A stretch of DNA of 64,000 nt, taken from contig NZ_PVTY01000006.1 of NCBI RefSeq assembly GCF_003003175.1, forward strand, positions 1 through 64,000. The letters are read 5' to 3'. Position 1 is the first letter of the stretch, and the number at the start of each line of letters is the position of its first letter. The notes under the pieces were generated by a model. It did no database searches and was not told the DNA's origin. It worked only from the letters and a program-made list of their open reading frames with translations. The position numbers were made by a program, and so were the translations under genes. This DNA is from Nesterenkonia sandarakina (lineage in GTDB: Bacteria > Actinomycetota > Actinomycetes > Actinomycetales > Micrococcaceae). Of this stretch, positions 50,090 to 58,771 are shown piece by piece.

Positions 50090-51580
50090 ATGAGTTCTGA
50101 CGCCGCATCCAACGGCACCGGCGCGCCCGTTCTGTTCAAGAACGGGATCGTGCTGACCATGGACAAGCAGCACAGCGTCTTGACCCGGGGCGATGTCCTG
50201 GTGGTGGATGACACCATCGCGGCCATCGGTCCGGATCTTCAAGCGCCCGAGCACGCCCGGGTGATCGACGCTGAGGGCGGGATGATCACCCCCGGGTTCA
50301 TCGACACACATCGGCACATGTGGCAGACCGCCATGCGCGGCTACGGCGCCGACTGGACGCTGACCCAGTACTTCGTCTGGAACTACCTCGAGCACGGCAG
50401 GAAGTTCCGTCCCGAGGACATCTATGCGGGCAACCTGCTCTCCGCCGTGGAGGCCATCGACTCCGGCGTCACCACCTCGGTGGACTGGTCCCACGGGCTC
50501 TCCACCGTGGACCACGCCGACGCCGCCGTGGATGCGCTCGAAGAGGTCGCCGGCCGCTTCGTCTTCGCCTACGGCAACATCCACGCCGGGCCCTGGGAGT
50601 GGTCCGCCTCGCCGGAGTTCCGCGACTTCGTGGACCGCCGGATCCCGCGCGCCGATGGTCAGCTGGGCGACGACATGCTCGGCTTCCAGATGGCCTTCGA
50701 CGTCACCGGCGACCCGGAGTTCCCGGAGAAGAAGGCCTTCGAGGTCGCCCGGGACCTGGGAGTGGGCGTCACCACCCACGCCGGCGTCTGGGGCGCGACC
50801 AACGACGACGGCATCCGGCTCATGCACGAGCACGGGTTCATGAACGAGAAGACCGTGTACGTCCACGCGGCCACCTTGAACCAGGACTCCTATCAGCGGA
50901 TCGCCGCCACCGGAGGCGCCGCCTCGGTCTCGGCGGAGTCCGAGTCCAGCTGCGGCCAGGGCTATCCGTCCTCCTGGCAGCTGCGCAAGCACGGGATCCC
51001 GGTCTCCCTCTCGGTGGACACCTCGGTCTGGTGGAGCGCGGATCCGTTCGCGGCGATGCGGTCCACGCTGAGCTCAGACCGGGCGCGGGAGCACTTCGAG
51101 CATCACGCCACCGGCGAGACCTGCACCAATCTGGGCCTGCGCGCGGATCAGGTGGTCGGCTGGGCCACTCATGGCGGTGCTGAGGCGCTGGGGATGGAGA
51201 AGTCCATCGGCTCCCTCGAAGTCGGCAAGAAGGCTGACATCGTGCTGATCAAGAACGACGACTCCCCGGCGATGTTCCCGATCCTGAACCCGCACGGCCA
51301 CGTGGTCTTCCAGGCCCAGCGCGGGGATGTGCACACCGTGATGGTCAACGGCCGGATCGTGAAGCACGAGCACAAGCTGGTGGATGTGGACATGGCCAAG
51401 GTCCGGCGGACCGTGGAGGCCACCGTGGAGCACATCACCTCGGAGCTGGGGCAGCAGGAGTGGGACGCCGGCATGAGCCCGGACGTCCCGGAGACCAAGA
51501 TCCTGGACAACCCCTATACCTACACCGACTACCGCACGGACACGACTCATTCCGCGCAGGGGCGGGGCCCTGACGCCTGA
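50090..51580 (+). CDS. Amidohydrolase-superfamily protein
   Basis: A 496-residue metal-dependent hydrolase of the amidohydrolase superfamily. It starts with ADI-like VLFKNGIVLTMDKQH and PGFIDTHRHMWQTAMRGYG, where H-R-H replaces the usual HxH pair. Later motifs are VTTHAGVWGATN, VYVHAATL, VSLSVDTSVWWSADP and GSLEVGKKADIVLI. Such enzymes deaminate or hydrolyse aromatic or heterocyclic rings. Strong AGGAGG before ATG 50090. It is divergent from the CaiB-LigAB operon, and both promoters carry the same palindrome class, so it probably works in the same pathway. Confidence 0.85.
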   Translation: MSSDAASNGTGAPVLFKNGIVLTMDKQHSVLTRGDVLVVDDTIAAIGPDLQAPEHARVIDAEGGMITPGFIDTHRHMWQTAMRGYGADWTLTQYFVWNYLEHGRKFRPEDIYAGNLLSAVEAIDSGVTTSVDWSHGLSTVDHADAAVDALEEVAGRFVFAYGNIHAGPWEWSASPEFRDFVDRRIPRADGQLGDDMLGFQMAFDVTGDPEFPEKKAFEVARDLGVGVTTHAGVWGATNDDGIRLMHEHGFMNEKTVYVHAATLNQDSYQRIAATGGAASVSAESESSCGQGYPSSWQLRKHGIPVSLSVDTSVWWSADPFAAMRSTLSSDRAREHFEHHATGETCTNLGLRADQVVGWATHGGAEALGMEKSIGSLEVGKKADIVLIKNDDSPAMFPILNPHGHVVFQAQRGDVHTVMVNGRIVKHEHKLVDVDMAKVRRTVEATVEHITSELGQQEWDAGMSPDVPETKILDNPYTYTDYRTDTTHSAQGRGPDA

Positions 51581-51706
51581 GCCAGCAGAACACCTGCACG
51601 TGATCCCTCGCACCGGTCACGTGCAGGGAAGCACTGAGGCTGCGCTCGAGGGGAGCGCAGCCCCAGTCGTCTGCCGCCAGGCCGAAGGCTGGATCTGCTC
51701 CGACGC

Positions 51707-52222
51707 TCAGCGGGCCGACCGGCGGACCACCAGGGCGAAGGGCACCGCCGCCGCCAGCGCCGCGAGCACGATGAGGACCCCGACCCAGGCCGCGGGCTCA
51801 TGGATCAGCGTGCTCCACGCCGCCCCGGAGAACTGCGCGTCGAGCGCATAGGCTCCGGCGCCGGTGAAGCCCAGCACGGCGGCGGCGGCCGCGAGCACGT
51901 AGGGATACTCCCCGCCTCCGGCGATGTTCCAGAACTTCCCGGAGTTCAGCTGCATGGTGACTCCGGCCACCACCATGGTTCCGGCCGCGAGCAGCGCTCC
52001 GACCGGAGTGAGCAGCCCCAGCAGCAGCAGGGTCGCGGCGATCAGCTCCGAGAGCCCCGCCGCGAGGACCATTCCTCGCCCCGGGCGCAGCCCCAGCGAG
52101 GCGAAGATCTCCCCCTGGCGGCGCAGTCCGTTGCCGCCGAACCAGCCCGCGAGCTTCTGGCTGGCGTGGGTGAAGAGGATCAGCGCCAGCACCAGGCGCA
52201 GCAGCAGCAGACCGATGTCCAT
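51707..52222 (-). CDS. DoxX-family membrane protein, MhqP-like
   Basis: A 171-residue DoxX protein with four main helices: LLLRLVLALILFTHASQKL, GMVLAAGLSELIAATLLLLG, VGALLAAGTMVVAGVTMQLN and WVGVLIVLAALAAAVPFAL, with the family motif FTHASQKLAGWFGG. In Bacillus subtilis the DoxX protein MhqP belongs to the MhqR quinone regulon with a ring-cleaving dioxygenase; here the same pair of functions shares an operator motif. ATG 52222 is chosen with AAAGG upstream. Confidence 0.85.
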   Translation of the reverse strand: MDIGLLLLRLVLALILFTHASQKLAGWFGGNGLRRQGEIFASLGLRPGRGMVLAAGLSELIAATLLLLGLLTPVGALLAAGTMVVAGVTMQLNSGKFWNIAGGGEYPYVLAAAAAVLGFTGAGAYALDAQFSGAAWSTLIHEPAAWVGVLIVLAALAAAVPFALVVRRSAR

Positions 52223-52239
52223 GATCACCTTTCAAGATG

Positions 52240-52253
52240 CGGACGTGTGTCCG
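52240..52253. promoter_or_regulatory. Operator site 3, upstream of doxX
   Basis: CGGACGTGTGTCCG, 18 bases before ATG 52222, differs from CGGACANNTGTCCG at one position. A degenerate second half (GTCGTCCGACAA) lies 20 bases further upstream. It is also on the side of the divergent ArsA pair. Confidence 0.65.
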
Positions 52254-52375
52254 TTTAGGACCAGTGTCGTCCGACAACCCGGCTTCGTCAAGGACTCCAG
52301 CGCGTCGCGGCCGGCCTCGCGTAACATGAGGTGCCTCACACGAGATGGCCCGCTCCTGCGGGGAAGGGGGACACC

Positions 52376-52747
52376 GTGACAAGCTCATCTGGGCGTGATC
52401 CGCACGCCGATGGCCCTCGATCCGGTGGACCCGGTGCCCGCGGCGCCGGTGCTCTCGGCTCCAGCGGCGGTGACCTTGGACCCGGCGAGCCGGCGAGCCT
52501 GTGGCGACGGTTCAACGCCGGACTCCATGAGTTCTACGTCGCCCCGTATCGACGCGTCTTCGCCCGCGCCAAGCGCGACGAGGAAGACCTGTTCATGATG
52601 CTGGTGCTCTCCGAGGCGCTGGGCCTGCCGAATCCCGCCTCCGGGATGACGCTGGAGCTGCTGCCCGAGATGCTGGACCGGATGCATGAATGGCACACCC
52701 GACAGGGGTTGGAGCACTCCCCGATGGACGGACTCGGCTGCTGCTGA
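52376..52747 (+). CDS. Small Cys-Cys-terminal protein (cory-CC-star type)
   Basis: A 123-residue protein from GTG 52376, with AAGGGGG upstream. The first ~45 residues are Gly/Ala-rich. The conserved part is WRRFNAGLHEFYVAPYRRVFARAKRDEED (about 29 residues, pattern only) and MLVLSEALGLPNPASGMTLE, ending HSPMDGLGCC, with two cysteines immediately before the stop. This matches the actinobacterial cory-CC-star family found beside ArsA-family ATPases. Fifteen bases separate it from the ATPase. Function unknown; the CC end could bind metal or thiol. Confidence 0.75.
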   Translation: MTSSSGRDPHADGPRSGGPGARGAGALGSSGGDLGPGEPASLWRRFNAGLHEFYVAPYRRVFARAKRDEEDLFMMLVLSEALGLPNPASGMTLELLPEMLDRMHEWHTRQGLEHSPMDGLGCC

Positions 52748-52762
52748 AAGGACGCTGCACGC

Positions 52763-53743
52763 ATGTTGCTGGATCTGATTGAACGACGCCGGGTGCTCTT
52801 CCTCGGCGGCAAGGGCGGAGTCGGCAAGACCGCCACCGCCTCGGCCGTGGCGCTGCATCAGGCGGCCGCCGGTCGCCGGGTGCTGCTGGTCTCCACGGAC
52901 CCCGCGCACAATCTGGGCCATCTGTGGGACCAGGGTGTGGGCGATGACCCGGTGGAGCTCTACCGCGACGAGGTCTCCGGCGGGGTGCTGCGCGGGGTGG
53001 AGATCGACCCGCAGCGCACCATCGACGAGCACCTGGCCGAGGTCGGAGCCACGCTGCGGGACTTCATGCCCGCTCACCTGCACCCGCAGGTAGCGGCGCA
53101 TCTGAAGCTCTCCGCCCACTCCCCGGGCACCCATGAGTCCGCGATCCTGGAACGGATCGCCGTGCTCATCGAATACGGCCTCGACTCCCATGACCTGATC
53201 GTGTTCGACACCGCCCCCTCGGGCCACACCGCCCGGCTGATGGCGCTGCCCGAGATCATGTCCACCTGGATGTCGGGGCTGCTGACCCGACGCAGCAAGG
53301 CCGAGCGGTTCGGGGCGGCCGTGCGGGTCCTCGACGGCGACGACGATCCCGCGAAGACCTCCCCGACCAACCGCGATCAGCGGATCCGGCAGGTGCTGAC
53401 CCGCCGGAAGGCGCGCTTCGAGATGATGCGCCAGGTCCTCGCCGACTCAGCGGTCTGCAGCTTCGTGGTGGTGCTGACCCCGGAGCGGCTCCCGGTCCTG
53501 GAATCCGTGGAGCTCTGCGCCCAGCTGCGCGAGGCCGGCGTCGACGTCGGCGGCCTGGTGGTCAACCGGCTCTCCCCCACCGACGCCGGCGACTATCTGG
53601 CCCAGCGCAGACAGCAGGAGCAGCGCCACCTCGACTCGCTCACCGAGCTTCTTCCCGGGGTGCCGGTGGACACGCTGCCGCTGCTCACCGGGGACCTGGT
53701 GGGTCCGGCCGCGATCCGGCGCCTGGCCCGCGAGCTGCGCTGA
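52763..53743 (+). CDS. ArsA/Get3-family ATPase
   Basis: A 326-residue ATPase with Walker [17 protein letters not shown] (residues 13-28), the signature [11 protein letters not shown] and the switch [15 protein letters not shown]. The deviant GKGGVGKT with two lysines is typical of Get3/ArsA. There is one ATPase domain, not the duplicated form of true ArsA. Partner of the Cys-Cys protein upstream. No arsenic genes are nearby, so an arsenite role is unsupported; membrane-protein targeting or metal handling are alternatives. Confidence 0.88.
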   Translation: MLLDLIERRRVLFLGGKGGVGKTATASAVALHQAAAGRRVLLVSTDPAHNLGHLWDQGVGDDPVELYRDEVSGGVLRGVEIDPQRTIDEHLAEVGATLRDFMPAHLHPQVAAHLKLSAHSPGTHESAILERIAVLIEYGLDSHDLIVFDTAPSGHTARLMALPEIMSTWMSGLLTRRSKAERFGAAVRVLDGDDDPAKTSPTNRDQRIRQVLTRRKARFEMMRQVLADSAVCSFVVVLTPERLPVLESVELCAQLREAGVDVGGLVVNRLSPTDAGDYLAQRRQQEQRHLDSLTELLPGVPVDTLPLLTGDLVGPAAIRRLARELR

Positions 53744-53791
53744 GGTCCGCCGGCGACCCAGTCCCGAGGGCGGCTCAGCCCCGAACGCGGC

Positions 53792-54440
53792 TCAGTCCCG
53801 GGACCTCCGGCTCAGATAGTGACGGATCCGGGCGGCGGCGTCGTCGGTGATGTGGTGCTCCTCGTCGCGGTAGACGCTCAGCGTGGTCACCCCGGCCAGC
53901 CCCTCGAATGCCGCGGCGGTGTCCTTCACCCGGTGCAGCGGCACCCAGGGGTCTTCGTCGGCGCAGAAGAGCTCCACCGCGAGTCCGCGCAGACCGGGAG
54001 AGGCGGTCGGGGCGAAGCTGCGCGGCCGCGGCCCGAGATATCCGCCGGTGTGCAGCACCGCGCCGTCCACGGCCGGCTGGATCGTGAGCAGATGCTCGGT
54101 CAGCAGACAGGCTCCCTGGGAGAATCCGAAGACCACCACCGGGGGGGCCGCCGGCGTCGCGCTCGCGGAGGAGGCCTGAGAGCTGACTGTGGATCACCCC
54201 CAGCGCCTGGTCCAGCTGCGGCTGGTTGGACTCGGGCGGCTCCATGAACTTCCCCGGATACCAGGAGTGCTCTGCCGGGCTCGGCAGCCACCAGCAGATC
54301 CCCTCCAGCGTCAAGCGTGCGGCGAGGTCGATGAAGAACTCGGGGCTCTGGGTGCGACCATGGACCCCGTACACCACCAGCCGCGCCTCCTCGGCGGCGG
54401 CGCCGTGGTGCACGAGGCCCATCTGGTCATGGGTCGGCAC
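53792..54440 (-). pseudogene. MhqD-like carboxylesterase, frameshifted
   Basis: Alpha/beta-hydrolase of the phospholipase/carboxylesterase (MhqD/YvaK-type) group, split into two frames. Reading from ATG 54440 gives LVVYGVHGRTQSPEFFIDLA and WWLPSPAEHSWYPGKFM. After a frame change at C7 (plus strand G7, 54141-54147) it continues VVVFGFSQGACLLTEHL (Ser nucleophile), FCADEDPWVPLHRVKD (Asp) and RDEEHHITDDA (His). Removing one C restores PPVVVFGFSQG. The downstream end is at 53792. Either a true null or a homopolymer sequencing error. It follows the ring-cleaving dioxygenase by 6 bases. Confidence 0.8.
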
Positions 54441-54446
54441 GGCGGA

Positions 54447-55406
54447 TCAGTCGTCCACGCTCAACGGCTCGAGCTGGGACATGATGTGCTCGCGCTCGTG
54501 CTCGAACTGCGGGGGCAGCATGAACTTCCGGCCCAGCTCCTCGGGGGACTCGTCGCAGTCCCAGCCGCCGTCGGCGTGGGTCACCGCGAGCTCGAACAGG
54601 GCACCTCCGGGGGTGCGCACATAGTGGGACTTGAAGTAGGTGCGGTCCTTGAGCTCGGAGATGTCGGTGTAGCCGGCACCCTCGATCACGAACTTCGAGG
54701 CCTCCTGGTTCTCCAGGGTGTCGAAGTTCCAGGCGAAGTGATGATAGGTCCCTGCCCCGAAGCGCCAGGTGCCCTGCTCGTCGGTGCGATTGCCGCGCAG
54801 CTCCACCCAGTTCCCGAACTCATCGGAGCCGACCTTGAACCGGGCGACATCGCCGGCCTCGGCGATCTCACCGCCGAGGAAGAACACATCCTTGGCGAAG
54901 TCCACCATCCGGTCCTGGTCATAGACATGGATGCCCATGCCGTAGATCCCGTGCACCGCGTGCTCCGGCGGCACCCCGTGTCCGGGGTGACCCACCCGGG
55001 GGTCCCCGTGCACTCCGACCAGGACATATTCCAGGCCGCAGGGGTGGTTGAACGCCAAACGCCGCTCACCGAAGAGCTCCGACTGCTGGTGTTCGATCTG
55101 CATCGAGCTCAGTCGCTGCGCCCAGAAGTCCAGGGACCCCGCGGGCACTGCGAGCATCACCTCGCGGGCCTGGTTGGTGCCCCGAGTGCCGAAGATCCCC
55201 TGCTGGGCCCAGGGGAAGGTGGTGACCACTGCGGAGGGGTCACCGTTGGCATTGGAGTAATACAGGTGATCGATCGGGATCGAGCCGTCGTAGAGCACGG
55301 TCTTCTTGATGAACCGCATGCCCAGGACCTTGGTGTGGAAGTCCACGTCCTCCTGGGCCTTGCCGACGGAGAGCGTCACGTGGTGGGAGCCGAGCAGGTA
55401 GGTCAT
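54447..55406 (-). CDS. Ring-cleaving dioxygenase, MhqO/PcpA/LinE-like
   Basis: A 319-residue VOC-type hydroquinone dioxygenase with two VOC repeats. Iron ligands fit the PcpA/LinE pattern: LGSHHVTLSVG near the start, GTYHHFAWNFD in the second half and the Glu of GGALFELAVTH. It cleaves (chloro)hydroquinone to an acyl or semialdehyde product. The next gene on the same strand upstream is a maleylacetate reductase, as in LinE-LinF, and downstream is the MhqD-like esterase. Start ATG 55406. Confidence 0.87.
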   Translation of the reverse strand: MTYLLGSHHVTLSVGKAQEDVDFHTKVLGMRFIKKTVLYDGSIPIDHLYYSNANGDPSAVVTTFPWAQQGIFGTRGTNQAREVMLAVPAGSLDFWAQRLSSMQIEHQQSELFGERRLAFNHPCGLEYVLVGVHGDPRVGHPGHGVPPEHAVHGIYGMGIHVYDQDRMVDFAKDVFFLGGEIAEAGDVARFKVGSDEFGNWVELRGNRTDEQGTWRFGAGTYHHFAWNFDTLENQEASKFVIEGAGYTDISELKDRTYFKSHYVRTPGGALFELAVTHADGGWDCDESPEELGRKFMLPPQFEHEREHIMSQLEPLSVDD

Positions 55407-55440
55407 GATGATGCCCTTCTGTGGAGGTGACTGCTGCGAT

Positions 55441-56532
55441 CTATGACTGCTGGGGTCGTTCGGGCGATGCGGCCGGATCCGCTCCGGACCAGGCGGCGCG
55501 GATCAGCGCGGTCGCGTCTGCGGGGGTCATCCGGCGCGGGTTGCTGGCCGGGACGACGTCGAGGATCAGCTGCGCGGCGCGCTGAAGGTCCGCCTCCTTG
55601 AGTCCGTGGTCGCGCAGCGCCCGCGGGACGTCGATCTGGGTGCGCAGCCGGTCCAGGCCGATGATCGGCCCCTCGGCACCCAGCGCCGCGGCGATGCGCT
55701 CCCCCGCCTCCGGTGCGGCCGGCAGGTTGAAGGCCAGCACGTGGGGCAGCATCACGGCGTGGGTCTGCGCGTGCGGCAGCCCGAAGGCTCCGCCCAGCAC
55801 GTGGCAGATCTTGTGGTGCAGGCCCGAGCCGGCGGAGGCGAAGGCCGTGGCGGCGAGATAGGCGCCGTACTGGAGCTGCTGGCTCGCCTCCAGGCTGTGG
55901 ATCGACCCCTCGGCGAGCTGGGCCAGTCCCCGGCGCAGGGCCCGGATGGCTTCTTCAGCCCACAGACTGTTCAGCGGGTCCGCGCCCGGCGCCCAGAACG
56001 AGTCGATGCAGTGAGCCAGCGCGTTCATCCCGGAGGCGCCGGCCAGCTCGGCCGGGAGGTCCCGGACCAGCTCGGCGTCGTAGACCACGCTTCGAGGCAG
56101 GACCACATCATCGATCCCGGTGGCTTTGGCACCCGCCTCGGTGACGCCCCAGACATTGGTCGCCTCGGAGCCTGCATAGGTGGTGGGCACCGCGATGATC
56201 GGAGCCCGGGTCTTCAGCGCGACCGCCTTGCCGAGGCCGATGGCGGAGCCCCCGCCCACGCAGAGGATCAGATCCGCCCCGGCCTGGGTGGCGGCGTCGC
56301 AGGCGAGCTCCACATCCTCCACCGGGACGTGCTGCCGCGCGCCGTCGAGCCGGTGCGCGATGCGCAGGGTGGCATGCAGATCATCGGCGGCGGGCTCCGC
56401 GCTGCCTGAGGCGATGAGCAGGATCTCCTGGGCATCGAGCCGCTTCGCCTCGGTGCGCACATCCGTGGTCAGATTCCCGACGCCGAAGTGGACCCGCTGA
56501 CCCAGCGTCTGGTGGCTGAAGCTCATGGTCAT
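55441..56532 (-). CDS. Maleylacetate reductase
   Basis: A 363-residue iron-containing alcohol dehydrogenase-fold enzyme. NAD and metal elements: CVGGGSAIGLGKAVAL, AVPTTYAGSEATNVWGVTEAG, NALAHCIDSFWAPGADPLN, HKICHVLGGAFGLPHAQTHA. These match maleylacetate reductases that convert maleylacetate to 3-oxoadipate. With the ring-cleaving dioxygenase it forms the hydroquinone/1,2,4-trihydroxybenzene route. GGAGGA precedes ATG 56532. It is the first gene of the Mhq-type operon and carries the operator palindrome 64 bases upstream. Confidence 0.85.
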   Translation of the reverse strand: MTMSFSHQTLGQRVHFGVGNLTTDVRTEAKRLDAQEILLIASGSAEPAADDLHATLRIAHRLDGARQHVPVEDVELACDAATQAGADLILCVGGGSAIGLGKAVALKTRAPIIAVPTTYAGSEATNVWGVTEAGAKATGIDDVVLPRSVVYDAELVRDLPAELAGASGMNALAHCIDSFWAPGADPLNSLWAEEAIRALRRGLAQLAEGSIHSLEASQQLQYGAYLAATAFASAGSGLHHKICHVLGGAFGLPHAQTHAVMLPHVLAFNLPAAPEAGERIAAALGAEGPIIGLDRLRTQIDVPRALRDHGLKEADLQRAAQLILDVVPASNPRRMTPADATALIRAAWSGADPAASPERPQQS

Positions 56533-56595
56533 AGGGGTCTCTCCTCCCGCGCTGCGGCGGAGTCAGGACTGCAGGCGCGAGGACTGCGGGATCAC

Positions 56596-56609
56596 CGGAC
56601 AGTTGTCCG
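56596..56609. promoter_or_regulatory. Operator site 4, upstream of maleylacetate reductase
   Basis: CGGACAGTTGTCCG is a perfect dyad (CGGACA / TGTCCG, 2-base spacer), 63 bases before ATG 56532. This is the best-matching copy of the shared motif. Confidence 0.7.
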
Positions 56610-56792
56610 AGCGCCATTATGTGACGTGAACCACTAGGGCTGTCGAGGGTCCGCGGTCCAGCGCAGGAGGCAGTCCGGCGGGCGCAGCCGGTCTCCACCG
56701 GCTCGAATCCGTGCCGGCCCGGGGTCCGAGCCGGTGCAGAGCGGGTTCAGACCCGGTCGCGAGACGGGTTCAGACCAGCTCGCAAGACGGGT

Positions 56793-58172
56793 TCAGCCGG
56801 CGCGGCGGAACGCCGTCTCGATCTGCTCCAGGGTGCGTTCCTTGGTCTCTGGGACCTTCTTCCAGGTGAAGACGAACGCGGTGAAGCAGATGACCGAGAA
56901 TCCGGCGAAGATCCAGCCCACGCCGAAGGCGGCGAGCGCCGTGGGGAAGAGCAGCGAGACCAGGCCGTTGGCCAGCCAGTGCGCGGTGGTCACCACGCCC
57001 ATGGCGGCCGCGCGCACGCCCAGGGGGAAGATCTCCCCGAGCACCACCCAGACCAGGGCGCCCCAGCTGACCTGGAACATGAAGATGAACACGGCCAGGC
57101 AGGACAGGGTCGCGATGCCCAGCGCGCCGAGCCCGTCGGGGGCGGGCATGACCAGGTTCACCACGGCGAGCACCGCCAGCGCCAGCGAGGTGCCCAGGGC
57201 GCCCACCAGCAGCATCGGGCGGCGGCCCCAGCGGTCGGTGTAGGTGATCGCCACCCAGACCGCGGCGATGTTCAGCGCCCCGATGATCAGGTTGGAGCCG
57301 ATCGCTCCCTCGTCGGAGAAGCCGACGTTCTGCAGCGTGGTGGGCGCGTAGTAGAGCACCGCGTTGATGCCCATCACCTGCTGATAGACGCCCAGGCCGA
57401 ACCCCACCCCGAGGATCGAGAGCACCCAGGGGCGGCGCAGCGCGCGCAGACCTGAGACGCCGTCGCGCTTCTCCGCCTCGTGGACCTCGTGGATCTCATC
57501 GAGCTCGCGGCGGGCCTCCTCGGGGGTCCGGTCGCGCAGCAGCATCTGCTCTGCCTCGGCCTCCCGACCGCGGTGGACCAACCAGCGCGGGGTCTCGCGG
57601 ACCACGGTCAGGCCCAGCGCGAAGAGCACCGAGGGCACCACCGAGAGTCCCAACATCCAGCGCCAGGACTCCATCGGGGCGAAGGCCACTCCGACCACGA
57701 ACCCGAGGAACTGGCCGATCACGATCGCCAGGACATAGGAGGCGGTGACGCGTCCACGGATCCGTGCCGGAGCGATCTCGGAGAGGTACACCGGAAGGAC
57801 GACGGCGGCCAGGCCGGTGCCGAGCCCGACCACGAGCCGGGCGGCGACGAGCACCTCGGCGTTGGGCGCGAAGGCCATGCCCAGCGGAGCGATGAGGAAC
57901 AGCGCGGCGGTGACCAGCAGCACGGCCCGTCGACCGTATCGGTCGGAGAGCCGTCCGCCCAGGCAGGCCCCGATCGCGGCGCCGACCATCAGGCCGGTGA
58001 CGATCGCGCCTTCGGCCCAGCTGCTGAGCTCGAAGTCTCGGCGCAGGAACACCAGCCCGGCGGAGATCACGCCAGTGTCATAGCCCCAGTTCAGTCCACC
58101 CAGTGCGCCGAAGAGGTAGATCAGAGTAGAGCCGCGGCCTGCTCGGGTGCCGGCGGGTGCTGCTGTGCTCAT
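56793..58172 (-). CDS. MFS sugar-porter-type transporter
   Basis: A 459-residue, 12-helix MFS importer. Sugar-porter signatures are GGLNWGYDTGVISAGLVFL in TM1, GGRLSDRYGRRAVLL in loop 2-3, PVYLSEIAPARIRGRVTA, YQQVMGINAVLYYAPTTL and FPLGVRAAAMG, ending with KVPETKERTLEQIE. The substrate may be a sugar, inositol or an aromatic acid relative. ATG 58172 has GGAG upstream. It lies 260 bases after the Mhq operon start on the same strand, but is not obviously part of it. Confidence 0.9.
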   Translation of the reverse strand: MSTAAPAGTRAGRGSTLIYLFGALGGLNWGYDTGVISAGLVFLRRDFELSSWAEGAIVTGLMVGAAIGACLGGRLSDRYGRRAVLLVTAALFLIAPLGMAFAPNAEVLVAARLVVGLGTGLAAVVLPVYLSEIAPARIRGRVTASYVLAIVIGQFLGFVVGVAFAPMESWRWMLGLSVVPSVLFALGLTVVRETPRWLVHRGREAEAEQMLLRDRTPEEARRELDEIHEVHEAEKRDGVSGLRALRRPWVLSILGVGFGLGVYQQVMGINAVLYYAPTTLQNVGFSDEGAIGSNLIIGALNIAAVWVAITYTDRWGRRPMLLVGALGTSLALAVLAVVNLVMPAPDGLGALGIATLSCLAVFIFMFQVSWGALVWVVLGEIFPLGVRAAAMGVVTTAHWLANGLVSLLFPTALAAFGVGWIFAGFSVICFTAFVFTWKKVPETKERTLEQIETAFRRAG

Positions 58173-58273
58173 GCTGTTCCGTTCTCCTGCTGTGTCCCAG
58201 GCCCCAGGCGCTGGCCTGCGCATGGAACCTGATCAGACTAGTGCGTGGACTCACCGGTGGCAGAATATCGAGC

Positions 58274-58738
58274 ATGCGCATCACCGAGGGGACCCTGGAT
58301 CATCCTGTCGTGCAGGAGCTCATCCTCGAGCACCTGCGAGATATGCACGCGACCTCGCCCCCGGAGAGCATCCACGCCCTCGACCTGGACGCCCTGGCGG
58401 GACCGGGGATGACGTTCTGGAGCGCCTGGCTGGAGCCCGAGGAGGTGCTGGCCGGATGCGGCGCGCTCAAGGAGCTGGACCCGGCGCATGGGGAGATCAA
58501 GACCATGCGCACCTCGGTGGCGGCGCGCGGGCGCGGGGTGGCCAGCACGATGGTGGAACACCTGCTCAGCGTGGCGAGCGCCCGCGGCTACACCCGGCTG
58601 AGCCTGGAGACCGGGGTGGAGGACTACTTCGCCGCGGCGCGCCGGCTCTACCGGCGGCACGGGTTCACCGAATGCCCGCCCTTCGGGGCCTACGTCCCGG
58701 ATCCCAACAGCGTGTTCATGACTCGGGTCCTGGGCTGA
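58274..58738 (+). CDS. GNAT N-acetyltransferase
   Basis: A 154-residue single-domain GNAT. The acetyl-CoA-binding motif reads RTSVAARGRGVASTMVEHLL (Q/RxxGxG/A), followed by ASARGYTRLSLETG and the C-terminal ARRLYRRHGFTECPPF typical of YsnE/PhnO-like enzymes. The N-terminus has LAGCGALKELDPAHGEIK. Substrate unknown. It starts 102 bases from the MFS start (divergent) and converges with the acyl-CoA dehydrogenase operon. Confidence 0.85.
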   Translation: MRITEGTLDHPVVQELILEHLRDMHATSPPESIHALDLDALAGPGMTFWSAWLEPEEVLAGCGALKELDPAHGEIKTMRTSVAARGRGVASTMVEHLLSVASARGYTRLSLETGVEDYFAAARRLYRRHGFTECPPFGAYVPDPNSVFMTRVLG

Positions 58739-58771
58739 GCGGGGTGGCTGCAGCGTGGGGGAAGCGCAGCG

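Noticed and set aside
52763-53743. Arsenite efflux function for the ArsA-like ATPase
   Set aside because: No ArsB, ArsR or arsenate reductase gene is nearby, and the protein has a single ATPase domain.
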